Assembly (NCBI RefSeq): GCF_001649575.2
Contig: NC_051448.1
Coordinates: 15,941,819-16,005,818, forward strand
Source: Kryptolebias marmoratus
Taxonomy: Eukaryota; Chordata; Actinopteri; Cyprinodontiformes; Rivulidae
Direction of reading: 5' to 3'
Length of the DNA: 64,000 nt
This document shows positions 37,780-50,399 of this stretch, in pieces; within the stretch, counting starts at the first letter, position 1, and every line of letters starts with the position of its first letter. A program made the position numbers and the translations under genes. The notes below the pieces were generated by a model that was given only the letters and a program-made list of their open reading frames with translations, did not search any database and was not told the DNA's origin.

Positions 37780-38972
37780 AGTACTGTCTGAACTGAGACA
37801 TGTTTACCAATTTGTCACATCACTCATCAACTGAGGCTAATGTCCCGTAATATTGCTGTGGATACAAACAGAAAGTACCTTAGTTATGACTGGAATGATG
37901 AGCTAATGGCTAGTCTAATGGGAGACAAGCCCAAAGTGGACCTACTTTCATCTTAAATCAACTCAGATCTCATTACGGCTTATGTCAACTCTGGTTTTTA
38001 ATTTTTTACACCATTATCAGTTTTGTTATTCCATCAGAAATATTATTATATGTCGATCAAAAGTGCTACAGCTAGATGCTGCTGCAAATCCCCATACAGT
38101 TCTTAGTAAATAGTTGTGTAATGAGTTATTGACGGCAACGTAAAAGTTATTAGAATAAAATTCTAAGGAAACATTATCAAATATTTGAGATTTGAGTTGT
38201 TTTAAGACAACAGAATTTCACTTAAATCTTTGTCCCACTTGGACAACTCGTTAGCGTGTGAGTCCAGTCAGAATAAACTCTATTTCTCTAAACCAGTGTT
38301 TCTCAAACTTTTTCAAGCTGAGGATCATTTGACCCATTTAACAAACACTCACGGACCACCTAACTTGAAAATCCCCGCGCAGTAATACGACAATAATATA
38401 CAACGTGAAATGACAATATTAGTCTCTTAATTTACTTATTGTTGCCTTCTTTTCTCATTCTAATGAGAAGGGTGGTGCTGTTTTGTTTCGTTTTTTTCTG
38501 GGACATGAGTGCATAAATGTCTGGTTCCAAACTGGAAAGTTCCTGATGTTGCTGAAGATAAACTGCTGTCCTCCTGAGACTCCACAGCGATGCCTGAAAG
38601 GGGGCTGCTTGCATTAGCATCGAGTTGTTGCACTTTTCCTGTTGTGTCGGATGTTTCTTCGGCTTTTCTTTTAGGTGACCCAGTCTTAAGCCACTTATCC
38701 ATTACTATTTTACCAATTCTTTAGTATTAGCAGGCTAATTGTACATGTCACTCTTTGAGCTAACGTCAAGGCAAATAAATGGTCGTTTACATGCAGTACC
38801 TGGTGGACCACTAGGGGCCGCCCACTCACCACCGGTGGTCCGGGGACCACTGTTTGAGAAAGACTGCTCTAAACTGAGGTCATTCAAAAAGCTATCTCCC
38901 ACAGGTAAGATATTTATTGTTCATAACCTTTCCACAGAACCTCACTTCAAAATATCTGAGCTACCACTTTAA
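37780..38972 (+). mobile_element. TTAA-type MITE (family 2), interrupted by a hAT element
   Basis: The interior word 'gatgagctaatggctagtct' and the right terminus 'cacttcaaaatatctgagct' followed by 'ccactttaa' belong to family 2. The copy is split at 38293/38867 by the hAT element listed separately. The left boundary is uncertain. Confidence 0.6.
38294..38866 (-). mobile_element. hAT element with 8-bp target duplication and transposase-like 5' remnant
   Basis: Ends are 'cagtgtttctcaaac' and 'gtttgagaaagactg', flanked on both sides by 'ctctaaac' (38286-38293 and 38867-38874). On the minus strand from 38702 an open stretch of 80 codons starts 'MDKWLKTGSPKRKAEE', resembling the N-terminus of hAT (Charlie/ZBED-like) transposases. 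The rest of the transposase is missing, so this is an internally deleted, non-autonomous copy of a once-coding element. Confidence 0.88.
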
Positions 38973-41689
38973 GAATTAAAGACAGTACGCTTACTGTTTA
39001 CCTTGATGTAAAGATTTTTGTATTAATTACTACAGTATCACATTATTCATTAGATTTTTTTTAAATACCCACTGTTAACAGACATTATCATTTCTATATT
39101 GTTTAAAAAGAAGATATCCATAATAAAACAAACTATTAAAAGAACTTGCTGTTTGAATCTGGAATAAAGGTCATCTGTCAAACACAAAGACCTCCCTGAA
39201 TGTCACCTCAAAGGTAAAAACAGGTCCCTGAGGGCCTGATCTGAGGTCAGTGTGACTTACTGAAGCTTTACACTTATTGACAACAGTCAAACGGTTGAAC
39301 CTGAAGGGAATTTCGACAAAATAATCTAATTCCTCTCAATGCGCTGTCTGAGCCCCGACTTCACACCACTTAATGCTATCACTCCTGTGAGGAACGTTTA
39401 ACATCAGCGTCAATTAAACCGAAGAGCCGAAGGTCACAGAAGTAAAGCTGCATTAAGGGCGTCATTAATTAATTTTAAAACCACTGCGACATGAGAGACT
39501 CTAACCATGCTTTTTTGTTTCAGCTCTCTGGGATATATACAGAAGGAAGAGGTTATAATGATCTGAACAGTTGCTCTGTGATATTGCTTGGGTTTTTGTT
39601 TGTTTAAAATCTGCTATTTTATTGTAGCAGATGGCTATATTGCATTTTACTGGCATGATTTACAATCTTATAGACGAGCCTACGGCAGTGCAGTCATACC
39701 TGCATCTATTCTCTGAGTGTTTGTACGTACTTCGTCCATGCTCGCAGTAAAAATGAAATATAAAACCCCCTTGTGGGAAAAATACTGAAATGATGACTTT
39801 TTAATAGCACTGCTTATGGGATGCCTTCACGGTGCAGTGAAGAAGAATCAGAAGCTTGAAAAAACCTTTGCTGATTCTCAGATGCAAGTCAGTTAGAATG
39901 TAGCTTAAAAATGCATTTTTATTTTTATTTTTTGACAAGCTAACTGGCTCAAAACAATAGCAACAAAAGGAAAATAATAAAGAAATCATCAAAAAAAACT
40001 ATTTACTCATTTATGACAGGTCAGTGTATGATATAATCAAACCAGTCTGCTGTTTCTAATTACGTTTTAAGCTATGAATACCTGTTCTCACTATATGTTG
40101 AAATGAAATTCTTGCTAAATGAAAATAACTATTTGATAAATAACATTCCTACTTGGAAAATATATATTTGGAGGTTTTCGCAGCTGAGACTGGATATGAA
40201 AAATCTAAGATCTGAGTTTCTTAAAATCTTCAAAAACTCAACATTTTGTTCATAGACCAGATGTTTGGCAGATTTTCACAATTCAGTTCTTTAAAGTCAA
40301 AATGAACATTTAGATATCCAAAACAACTTTTTTTGAATGTTCACTATTAACTTGTCAGACATGTAAAACATTATTCTTCCAAAATGACAAATTATTTCAC
40401 TATTGCCATTTGTGTATGTTGGTCTTTCAGCTCCAGACATCTACTAAATCATCCTTTCTATCCAAAATGAAGATAAAGGATATTTGAAACAGAAGTTTTT
40501 TTCAAAGAAACTGGAAATGGGAGAAACAACATCATTTGATCGAGGAAGAAAAAGGCTGGAGATAACTGATTTGGTCATTTGGAAGGAAGCACTTCTGGAA
40601 GCCTGAGATGTTTTTTTTAAATGAAGAACAAAACTCAGGATATTTGTTTGAAGGGGTTTAACTATTATATGATAAAATGGTTTGCCAAAATCGAACAGTG
40701 AATGGTTATCTGTGAATATAAGCTGACCCCAGTCACATCTCTGCCCACCGTGATGACAACAGCCCTCCCTGTTTCACTTACAGCCTGCAGTAATACCTTC
40801 AAATGTGCTGATTTAGCTGTAAGTGTTTGAACCAGAGTAAATTCTCAGGTCATTGACTTTACTTCTGTTGTTTTGAAGCACATAAAATGAACACGTTATT
40901 GTGGTCATTTTGTGGTAGAGGGACTTCAATAGAATTTGTGTTTTTGTAATCTGTTCAGAAAGCTTTTCCAAATGACATATTGAAGTGATTTTATCAGGTA
41001 ACAACATCACCAAGTTCAAACAACCTGCAACTAAATGTGATGAAGAAGGAAAACAGGGAAGAGCTGACAAAAGGGTTCGCTCTCATGTCTCTAAGCCAAC
41101 ATTTGTAACATCAAATTTGTCTTTGGGGGTTTGTGAATATTCATCTAAATGCTAAAACATCCCGTCTGACATCAATTTAAATGCAACGGCGAGAACTCAC
41201 TGTTAATTAATGATAGTTTTAATTTTTCTTTAATCTGCTTGGCATCACGCTTTAATAAATGCTTTAATGACCCCTTTAGAGAGTTTATATCAGCCTGTTT
41301 ATTGCAATTATGCATTTGAGTTGCGTAATAGGGATAGTTTGCATTACCACATCAAAATCAACACTCCTCACGATGAAAACCCAGAAGAGGGAAACGTATG
41401 CAGCAGCAGCACCCCATTAAATTTTCATTCACTGCAGAGGCTCAGTACAAAACATTTGTAAACATCCTGGCTTGTGCAGCAGCCAGTCTTTGTTGTGTAA
41501 TAAAAAATAGATGATCAGAACGAGTGTAAGTAGTTTTTTTTTTCTCTCCCTTTCTCTCTCTAATAATCCTAATACTCCTGAATGTTGACAAACCGCAACG
41601 CACTGACAAGTTTATTAATGATATTTTTTTTCAAGCTAGAGAAACTGCATTTTCTGTGAAAATCTAAAGGTGGTAAAAAATAGTAAAAG
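38973..41689. other. Intergenic, nothing recognised
   Basis: AT-rich DNA without long open frames, repeat ends or simple repeats that I can support. Confidence 0.4.
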
Positions 41690-42060
41690 GCCAGCTAAAA
41701 ACTAAAACACGCAAAACACTAGCTCGAAGTTAAAAGCAGCAAAAGGTTAGCTCAAAGTAACAAAAGGCTAGCTACAGTAACAAAAACATAGCTTGAAGCT
41801 AAAAGTAGCAAAAGAAGACAAAAACAAAGCAAGTCGGCTGATGCAGAACAATGTTTTTGGAAAAAACTTTAAAGTTCTCAATGTTTTTCTATGGTGGAAA
41901 TATTTGTAAATAAACTTAAATATTTTAGGTATAAACATTTAAAAGTCCTAAGTATGCAGACGTAGTTAGATTGCAAAAAAGTACAGAAAAAAATAAGCAG
42001 GAAAACGTTTATGTGAATGCTGTGTCATCATTCACACAGTTTGGACGTAATTGCAGAATA
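41690..42060 (-). repeat. TTAGC-rich dispersed repeat, reverse copy
   Basis: Repeated 'gctaaaagtagcaaaag'-type words, then 'aatgtttttctatgg' and 'tttgtaaataaa'. The same order is found at 46610-46870, so the two are copies of one longer unit. Confidence 0.6.
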
Positions 42061-42682
42061 TTTTTCACATACATTACATCCCCACTTTCTGTCTCCACTT
42101 TCTGACTCAACCCAGAGAAATGCTCCAGTAGCAGCCGAGCACACCACCAATCAGCACTTATAATTCACTGGTAAGAGGTGACAAATCAGTTGTAAAGCTG
42201 TTGTCAGATTCTGTAGCTGACCCGAGCTTACGGAAGTATTATTACTTGAACCTTACTTACTAAAGGACCCATTCGTCAGAACAAGAGATTAAGGTTGTGG
42301 AACAGGAATGATTTAAAGAAACAAAGCTGTCCTCCTTTCACAGCTGCTACGGCCGCCTGAAGGGTTTGTCATCTGACCTTCTTTTGTTTTATGTTTTGGA
42401 CATGTGGTCTAAGCACTTCAGGGACAGCACTTGAGCTGACTGTGAGTTTCGGTGTACAGATCAGATCTGTAACTGCATCTTCTGTATTCATTACATGTAG
42501 CACACTGGCCCAGGAAACAATATATTTTTTTAAAAAGTGACAATAAATACCAACTGCATCTTTCTGACCAAAAATATGCATGTCAGTTTAACTGGCTACT
42601 CTAAAATACTATTAGGTGAGAGTGAGAGGGTGAATGGTTTTTAGTCTCATTCATTTATGTGGCTTAGAAATTAGAGTTAAGG

Positions 42683-42785
42683 ATTGGTCCAGGATGTAAT
42701 GAGTGCTGGAGATAGGCACCGGCTCTCTACGACCCTGAACAGGAAGAAGTGGGTAAATAAAGAAAATAAATGAATGGATTGATGA
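42683..42785 (+). mobile_element. 3' tail of an RTE-like fish retroelement
   Basis: 'gagataggcaccggctctct' and 'cgaccctgaacaggaagaag', followed by an AATG/GATT-rich end, is the well-known 3' tail found throughout teleost genomes, which I associate with RTE-type LINEs or derived SINEs. Only about 100 bp remain. Confidence 0.55.
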
Positions 42786-44109
42786 TCGTTATAAATTGAT
42801 CCAATGGTTCCAAGGCCGTCCAGACACCCCAGATAAAATGGATTATTTTGTTTATACAGGAAAACCACAAGTTCAGCCTTTGTGGCCAGAGGGACCATCC
42901 ATCCTTCTCTGGGATGCCCACACACAACTTCTCTGAGTCCAACTTAAGGAAAGAGTTCTGAAAATCACAGCACCTCATGGGGTAAAATGGGAGGAAAAAA
43001 GAAATATAAACTGACAAACAAAAACAGTCATTTTCCTATCAGAATTTAGGCTTGTAAACTTTCCTGAAACCACAGAACTTTTCAAAAACCAGGAAAATGC
43101 TAACAGTGCTTGCTACGGGACAATGACCAGTGACATTTTCTTTTTAATAGAATTGTTCCCTGAAAATACCAGGGTCTGTTGAACTTTTGCTTGGGCTGCT
43201 CTAATGCATTACTTTTTAATGTGCTTAATGCAGTGAAGGTGTAGATAGTTAGCTCACATTTCTTACACTGTACTTTGGGCTCCGCAGTGATCGACCAGAC
43301 ACTGTAGATGTGCTCATGACACCTGAGTGCAAAGATAAAATAGAAATAACTGGTATATATCCTTCACTTCTGCTCATTCCAGTTTTAACATTGCAACCTA
43401 TGCAGTTTGCAGAACAGTTTTGCTCTGGCTGCTGACTTTCCTCGCAATGTAAATCAGAGAGTTCAAACACTTCTTGAACTCTACAGCCATTATCTTAAGT
43501 AGCATTAAAAACAAAAAGATAAGTTTTACAAATCTGAAGTAGACTCAATGCAGATACGTGACCTGAGGCAGATTATAGTTGCTTATTTAGGCTTCTGAAG
43601 TAAAAGATGTATTGAAACTAGAGGCGAAATCAATAAAAAGCAGCCAACCATAACGTTTTCTGTTTTAAAAGCAAATGCCAAATAGCATCATCAATTCCGT
43701 GTGCCTCTCTGTAAGCAAATCGTAATGAAGTTCTGACCCACAAGTGGTGCTTTTGTAAGCACATTTCAGCGCTCTGCCACAGACTGTAAAAGGGAACTGA
43801 CGAGGAGAGGAAAGTACTGCCGATGCAATATCCCTCATTGAAAATGCCACAGGTGTTTTGCCTGAGGCCAAGCACTTTGACGTCTTTCATCACAGTTACC
43901 TCGCCTCAGCAGACCCGTCCGCCCGACTGGGCCGGGATGTGCTTCCGTGGGTTCGTATTCTTCAATGAAACCGGCAAAGGTCTGGATGTACAATTTGGCT
44001 GGTGAGGCTTGCAGAATGGTTTCATCAATCTCTGCACACTGTTGCATTGCATCATGTTACTGTTAAAGGGGACAGAAATAAATGAAAATAAAGAAAAATC
44101 ACCTTTCGT
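42786..44109. other. Intergenic, with one GC-richer open patch
   Basis: Mostly featureless. Between about 43830 and 44040 GC content rises and the minus strand is open through 'LYIQTFAGFIEEYEP' and 'GPVGRTGLLRRG', ending at a possible donor (GTAACT). No partner exons were found, so it is not called a gene. Confidence 0.3.
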
Positions 44110-44850
44110 GGGTATACATTTCAGTCCCTGCTGAAGTCAAAAGAAACTCAAAAAAAAGAGGAAAGAATGGCAGAAAAAAAGCAATCCTTTATTTGGGGCG
44201 CTGAAAAACAAGTGTGGTTTTGGACGGAAGAACTTTTCATAGTTCTTTTTACTTTTTAATCTTGCTCAATGTGTAGCACTTGGATCATACATTGTAACTG
44301 AATCCTAGCTCAAAATTTGAGCACAAATCTGTAAAAACGACTAATTAAAATGTCCGTTTTTTGTGTTTTCCAAAGTCAGTAATCTGTGGCAGCCATCTTG
44401 AAGTGGCTTAGCTTCAAAGGTCAATCAGTTGTAGATGAACATCCATCCATTTCCTGAAAGTTTCAGTATAATTCATCCAGTGGCTCATGAAATATTATGC
44501 TAACAGACAGACACAGTTGACCCCAATAGTGAACGCCAAAGATTTAAACACAGAGTATAAGTTGGTAATAAGTTTCAGCTATTACCACACCACATTTTAG
44601 CTCAATATCTGTAAAACTGACTAAAATGTAGCCATTTTTATGTGTGGTAAAATTGCTTTGCTGTGGAGGCCACCTTGAATGAAGCTGACTGCAAAAGTTA
44701 ATCAGTTGTAAATGTCAATCCAGTTATTACTTTCTAGAAGCTTCTTAAAACCCCTTTCAGTGGCTCGTGAGAGATTTTCTAAGTTTACAGACAAACACAG
44801 ACGCACACGGGCAAAAACATTACTGCTCCGCCTTCGCCTTCTTGCAATAA
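44110..44850 (-). repeat. Dispersed family 3, reverse copy
   Basis: Contains the inverse of the family words, such as 'cacacgggcaaaaacattac' near 44797-44820, two adjacent diverged half-units each with 'taccacaccacattttagct'-like sequence, and 'cagccatcttgaagtggctt'. Confidence 0.55.
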
Positions 44851-44959
44851 TAAACGTCAGTGAAAAGTAGATGATATGAGCGTTAGCTTCGAGGGTTAGC
44901 TCCTAAATCCAAACTAAAACACAGAAGAGTAGAAGAACAGTGAAGTCCAGGGTTCATTC

Positions 44960-45700
44960 AGAGTGTAACTGTCTGTGTGTGTGATGTGTGAGTGCATGTG
45001 TGTGTTTGTCTGTCTGCAAAATATCTCGACCCACTGGGTGGAAAGTATTGGGTATATATCTACTGTCAGGATTTGGGGGTCTTGGGTTTGTTTTTCTATT
45101 GGGTTTCATGCTTCTTTTGTTCCCTGTGTTTAGTTTCTTTCTCCAGTGTTCAGCATGTTTTTTGTTGTTCTGCTCCCTGTGTTCCTTGTGCTATCACTCA
45201 CTTTCCCTCAGTAGTTCTTTCAACCTGCCTCACCATCCACACCTGTTCCCTTGTTAGTATTCAGTCACCTGTTCCCACTTCCTCGTTCCCCACAGTCTTT
45301 AAAACCTGGTCTTCTCCTCCACTTACCTGCTGGTTCATTGTGTCACTCCCATGTGCTGTCTGGTTTCCCTCGTCTCTCGCCCCCTTGTGTACTAGCAATC
45401 CTGGTTTGTAAGTTTTGTTATTTAGTTTTTAGTTTTCTTTTGTTGTTAATAAATTAGTTTTATTTTGAGTAAATCACTCTACATCTACAGGGTACCTGTC
45501 CTTCCACCCAGACATCTACAAGTGATTAACTTTTGGAGCCAGTCTGATTCAAGTTGACCACTGTAGCCGAGCACTTATAAATTGCACAATATTGCACATA
45601 CATAAAGTTATTTTCAATGTTTGACAAAAATGTCTATAACTCCATTGACTATAACTCAAAAAAAGATGATTTTAGTCTAAAACTCTATGCATGTGGTCAG
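44960..45700 (+). repeat. Dispersed family 3 copy split by a solo LTR
   Basis: The left part (about 44970-45063, GT-rich then 'aaaatatctcgacccactgg') and the right part (from about 45515, 'gtgattaacttttggagcca') are contiguous in other copies of the family. The LTR at 45064-45514 separates them here. Confidence 0.6.
45064..45514 (+). mobile_element. Solo LTR with 5-bp target duplication
   Basis: This 451-bp element begins TGTCAGG and ends CAGACA, the TG...CA format of LTRs. It is flanked by 'tctac' at 45059-45063 and 45515-45519. Inside are a TATA-like 'ctttaaaacc' near 45297 and AATAAA near 45447, in the order expected for a promoter and poly(A) signal. No internal retrotransposon genes are adjacent, so it is a solo LTR left by recombination. 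The superfamily (Gypsy or ERV-like) cannot be told from the LTR alone. Confidence 0.8.
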
Positions 45701-46609
45701 ATGTGGTGGTGCCATCAGCGTATATCACTTGGTGTTGGTATAACTGGCCTAATGATGTTTATTCTTCTAGAAGAAACATTCAGCCAAAGTTCATCATTCA
45801 TGGCTGAATATTAATTTAGACTGGTCTGCTCTGTTTCATTAATAGTTTATTGCTTTTTAGTCTTTCCAAACTGTGCTCATGTTTTTTTTTTCACAGCAAA
45901 GAACTCACCGGACTCGACTCGTCTTATTGAAATGAAACAATTTCACAAAAACAGTCTGCATTATTAAAACCTTACCCCAAGGTAATTGCAAAAGAAAATC
46001 AACACAAACACAAATGCTTTCTTTCCATCCTGGATGAATGTCCTTGCACTAAATTGGACTTTCTGTTTCATATTGTGTGGTCCAATTTGAGTTCTTTTTT
46101 ATGATATTTAATAATACAATGAACTGTTCCCCAGTTCAACAGATGAAACAAAGGATAAAAGCTGGAAAACAGTATATTGTATTATAATAAATCTTCACCT
46201 GCAGGACCATTTAGAGTATCTCACGTCCTCTATCACACAGTGAGTCAGAGCTGAATCATCTCTGTGGGACGTTTCATTTTTAAGCAGGTCGTTCGGGTGC
46301 ATCGAGTATTGTATTGGAGTTTGAGATTTACACAGATAATCTTGTTCGCTGGCTGCATGAAAAACAGAGCCGCATATTTCTCAAAGCTGATGCATCATCT
46401 GAAACTTCATCTCTCCTTACCTCAGCCTGATGGACTCCTTTAAAATGTTTGTTGAGCCAGAACAGAACCACAAATCAGGCAAAGACTGGACTAACCCGAC
46501 CATGCAGGTTGATTGTTAACAACATTTTGCTAAATCAGATGAAGAGATAGATGGTTTGAGACAATGTTTACACAGAAATATGAGATCAACTAGAGAAATT
46601 GTGCAGTGT

Positions 46610-46870
46610 GAAAGCTAAATGACTTTGCTAAAGAAGTTGAAACCAAGTTGTTAAAACTAAAAGAGCTTAGCTAAAAGCAGCAACAGGCTAGCTAGAAGCT
46701 AAAAGTAGAAAAAGGCTAAAAGTAGCAAAAAGAAGACAAAAACAGAGCAAACATGTTGAAGCAGATTTTAAACAGACCGATGTTTTTGGACAAACTAAAG
46801 AGGTCTCAGTACATTTCTATGGGGAACAAATTTGTAAATAAAATTAATTTTAAAAAGCATAAAAATGACC
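46610..46870 (-). repeat. TTAGC-rich dispersed repeat, second reverse copy
   Basis: Shares 'gctaaaagtagcaaaaagaa', 'gatgtttttggac' and 'tttgtaaataaa' with the copy at 41690-42060, in the same order and orientation. Confidence 0.6.
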
Positions 46871-48298
46871 AAAAACAAAAGTCATGGCACCCATCTCCTG
46901 GATGAGCTTAATGTTTTGATAGAGTATATGAATGCCTAAAATAGCACAAAGTTTGCACAAGTAGTAAAATTGAAAAAATAACAAAGGTAAGATCAAAAAC
47001 TTCAAAGGTTCAAGATTAGTCATATGGGTCAGTAATAGGTTCATAAATCTGTAACCTTTCTTCTGAACACTGAGCATGCCCAAAAATGGTCTTTTAACAA
47101 GTTTTAAAACTAAACAGACTAACATTTTATGCGGTAAAAGCAGTAAAGGCTGAATGTTCTTTACTGCTTTCAGCTTTTGTGTTTCCATCTCCTCATCACA
47201 CCTTTTCCTGTCAGATTCAGTCTTTACTGTTGTGTAAATATATGCATGGGTTTCTTAGTCATACGGTGTCAACTGAACTGTAAACACAAGCATCACCACA
47301 CAGCTGTCAGACTTTTGGAAAAATCAACCCATCACTGGATGATGTGTGTTTGTTTGCTGCGCCGCTGCTGTTGATCTGTGATGTTTCTCGGCGGAGAGCT
47401 TTTGTTCTGTCTCACACGCAGGCAAGGAAAATTGCTTAAATAAATCTTAATGCGCGGCAAATTAAAGAGAGTTCTAACGAACAAAGAGCTTCAGAAAAGC
47501 TCGAAAAGTGACACTGCCATCATAGCACAAAAGATAAGCCAGGATTATCTTTAAAGAAAGAAAAGGTGCTGGCGGTTAATGATGCTGCAAGCATTTTTAA
47601 AGCTTGGTGTGCTGTACAGAATATCATTAGGGAAATTAACGAGTCTCCATGTGTGAGTGCACTTTCCTGGTAAACCAGTACTTATAAGCAAGCTAATACA
47701 AATAAAGAATGTATCTCCTTGCAGAGTCCTCTCTGGTCTTGGACCTGCATGCCTTTCCCTTTCCTTCTGTTTTTTTCAGGCAGATAAATGTTGTGTCACT
47801 TTGACCTGGTCTTTGTCCGTGATGCTCTTCGTACCATTTTCATTAACCTGTTTCAGTAAGACAAGGTCGGTCTACACACACCTCCCCATGGACTGAACTG
47901 ATAGGATTTCTGGAACACAAGTGACTCCGGGTTATGCTGACCTGACATCAGCTACATGAGCACCCACAGACAAGTGTTAAGGGCAGATATCAGTTTACTC
48001 CTTTTGCTGTGTTATGATCGTTGGGGTTCTTTCTAATATGAAACTGGACTCCTCTGTCTTTTCTCATCTGATCGATTCCTCAAACCTGTTGCCAATCTGC
48101 ACTAATCAGTGTTTACCTTTCCTGAGACGAGATCTTTTTTTTTTAGTATCACACAGATCTTTGCAGTTTCTTGTGTCAGCTTGTGGTGACAGTCTGACAG
48201 AAGTGAAGAGCTCCATGCACATTACCACTGAACAAATGACTGTGGGTAAAACGCTGATGATGTGGTAATATGTTAGCTTTCTAAACTGAACAAAGTTA
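46871..48298. other. Intergenic, nothing recognised
   Basis: No gene, repeat end or simple repeat could be supported. Confidence 0.4.
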
Positions 48299-48375
48299 GT
48301 CCAGATCTTCTGAAGAGGAGTTCTGTGAAAAGATTATTAACAATTAATATCTTACCTGTTGTAGATAGCTTCCTG
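48299..48375 (+). mobile_element. TTAA-type MITE (family 2), left-end fragment
   Basis: 'aacaattaatatcttacctg' followed by 'ttgtagatagcttcctg' matches the left part of the copy at 18512. The element stops abruptly where the LTR-like sequence begins. Confidence 0.55.
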
Positions 48376-48789
48376 TGTCAGAAGGTGGGGATATGGCGGC
48401 GAACCCAGAACGCAGACGCATGGCTTAAAGGAACGAAAATTACTTTATTACCTAAAAATGACAAACAAAAAGGCTGGCGTGGCAGCAAAACAAACATTAA
48501 CTAAATCCAAAAACAAGAAGCAAAGACATGACTAGTGCGAACGAACAGGCAAAGCGGAATGATCCAGTGAGGGGTGAAGGAGAATGACCGGTTCTTAAAG
48601 ACAGAGGATAATGAGGAAAATGGACACAGGTGAGTGAGAATGATTACAAGCAGGTGGAGATGGGCGTGGCAGACATAAATAGGAAATGTACTGGGGAGGT
48701 GGAAAGTGACATGACATGAACACAGAAACTAACAGATAACCAGAAACAAAACAAGAATTTACAAAACACTAAAAACCATGACATCCTGA
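48376..48789 (-). mobile_element. LTR-like element, reverse orientation
   Basis: Read on the minus strand it starts TCAGGATGTC, passes 'ctgccacgcccatctccacc', a TATA-like 'ctttaagaacc' and AATAAAG, and ends TTCTGACA. This is the same layout as the solo LTR at 45064. The 5' terminus has decayed and no target duplication is seen, so it is related to, but older or more diverged than, that copy. Confidence 0.6.
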
Positions 48790-48817
48790 AAAACTTCTAG
48801 TTCAAAGAATTGAGTTT

Positions 48818-49414
48818 TATGGGATAGTTTGGTCATTTTTGAAGTAATGTTCTACCAAATATTTATTTTATAGTTAGTAACTTATCAGTCATGACAATAG
48901 TGTTGTAGAGAATCAAGTATTAAAGAAAAAGAAAAAAAAGTCCACCTAGGACTCAAGGTATTGGCTAGAAAGACTGGTCCCTGTTTTTTTTAGTGTTTTT
49001 GTAAGACAAATAAAACAACTCTTGCTCAAAAACATCATATTGGTGTGACAGAACACTATATTAGCCAAAATAAACCTGTACACTTTTGCATGACATTGTT
49101 TGTTTAGTTTGTTGCTGACCGCTCAACTGAACAATGCTGAGGCTCTTGAGCGTATCAGTCCGCCGTGAGTTGAGTAAGCCCGATCAGGTGGACTGATACA
49201 TTAAGCAGCATCAGCACACGTATGTTTGTGTAGTAACACAGACGTCATTCATTTGACGAATTACTAACAAACTAAAAAAAGTCATACAAACGTATAGAAG
49301 TTTTATTTTTGCTACTATAGCATTTTATCACAGCAGTATGACATTTTGCCTAAAAAATGCTACAAATCTATTTAACAGAACATTACTCCAAAAATGAACA
49401 AATTATCCCTTTAT
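48818..49414. mobile_element. TTAA-type MITE (family 1), complete
   Basis: The left end 'gggatagtttggtcattttt' plus 'gaagtaatgttct' is mirrored at the right by 'cattactccaaaaatgaaca' plus 'aattatcccttta', giving inverted repeats of about 40 bp. It has no coding capacity. It ends at the left edge of a family 2 copy. Confidence 0.75.
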
Positions 49415-49891
49415 TCCTAACTCAACTGAAGATCTAATGGCTTGTCCTAGCGGTGCAAAAAACTAAAGTGACCTACTGCCATTTTAAAAGCAGCCCTAAT
49501 TTAAAATATATCTTAGTGGTTCATGCAAACACTATGTTACAAACCTTTACTTTACTGTCACTTTCACATTACATATTTAATCACATTGAAATATATAGTT
49601 GTTTAATAATAGCAGCAAAACCTAGCTAGCATTTCCAATTCATCTTGGGGCACTTTCTGCAGGAATATTAGAATATTTCTGCCAAAATAACCACATAATG
49701 CAAATTTGTTGGTTTTGGAAAGGTTTATTCAACAGCGTTCGCATTAACTGCTGTGAAAGTTGAGCTTGGAGTTGTTTAAGTATTAAAATGCTTTGGTCTT
49801 GGCCTCGTTTAGACTAACCGTTAGCTCAACAATCATGTCGGAATTAAATGCCACAGAACCCGACTTCAAACAATCTGAACTATCCCTTTAA
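49415..49891 (+). mobile_element. TTAA-type MITE (family 2), right part
   Basis: The right terminus 'cacagaacccgacttcaaac' then 'tgaactatccctttaa' is well preserved. The left terminus is missing. Confidence 0.65.
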
Positions 49892-50399
49892 TGCATAGCT
49901 TTAATATTCAACAGAAAGTATACTCCCAAGAGTCCACCTCAGTGCTCCTGATACGCAGTGTAATTTAGGTTTAACAGGCTCGTTAAAATGATCTCGTCCT
50001 CACTGACAGCTTATCAGGGATCATAAAGATACAGATAAAAACAAAGCTGCAGGACTTTGCCTCGTGAATTCAGGTCAACATGGAATGTTGGTGTGATAAA
50101 AGAAAAATGTGTGCCGATAAAATAACTCTCACTGCTACGAGGGAGGCGTCCTCCCGTGGCTGATCTTTTTGTTGCCAGAGCAGGTTGTGGTTCTTCTAAG
50201 TATAAAACAGATTTAGTTGCAGATTTAGTCTAAATTAACTTTTTAGTTTTTGAAGAACTTATTTTTTTTCTATCTGTCAATTTACACCTTCTTTTTCTGT
50301 CTTGTGTTTGACGGAAGATTAGTTTAACACAAGGTCGTAGGTGATAAGAAAATGGAAAACTCTTGTCCCAGTGTGTCCCACTGTGAGGCTCATCTATGA

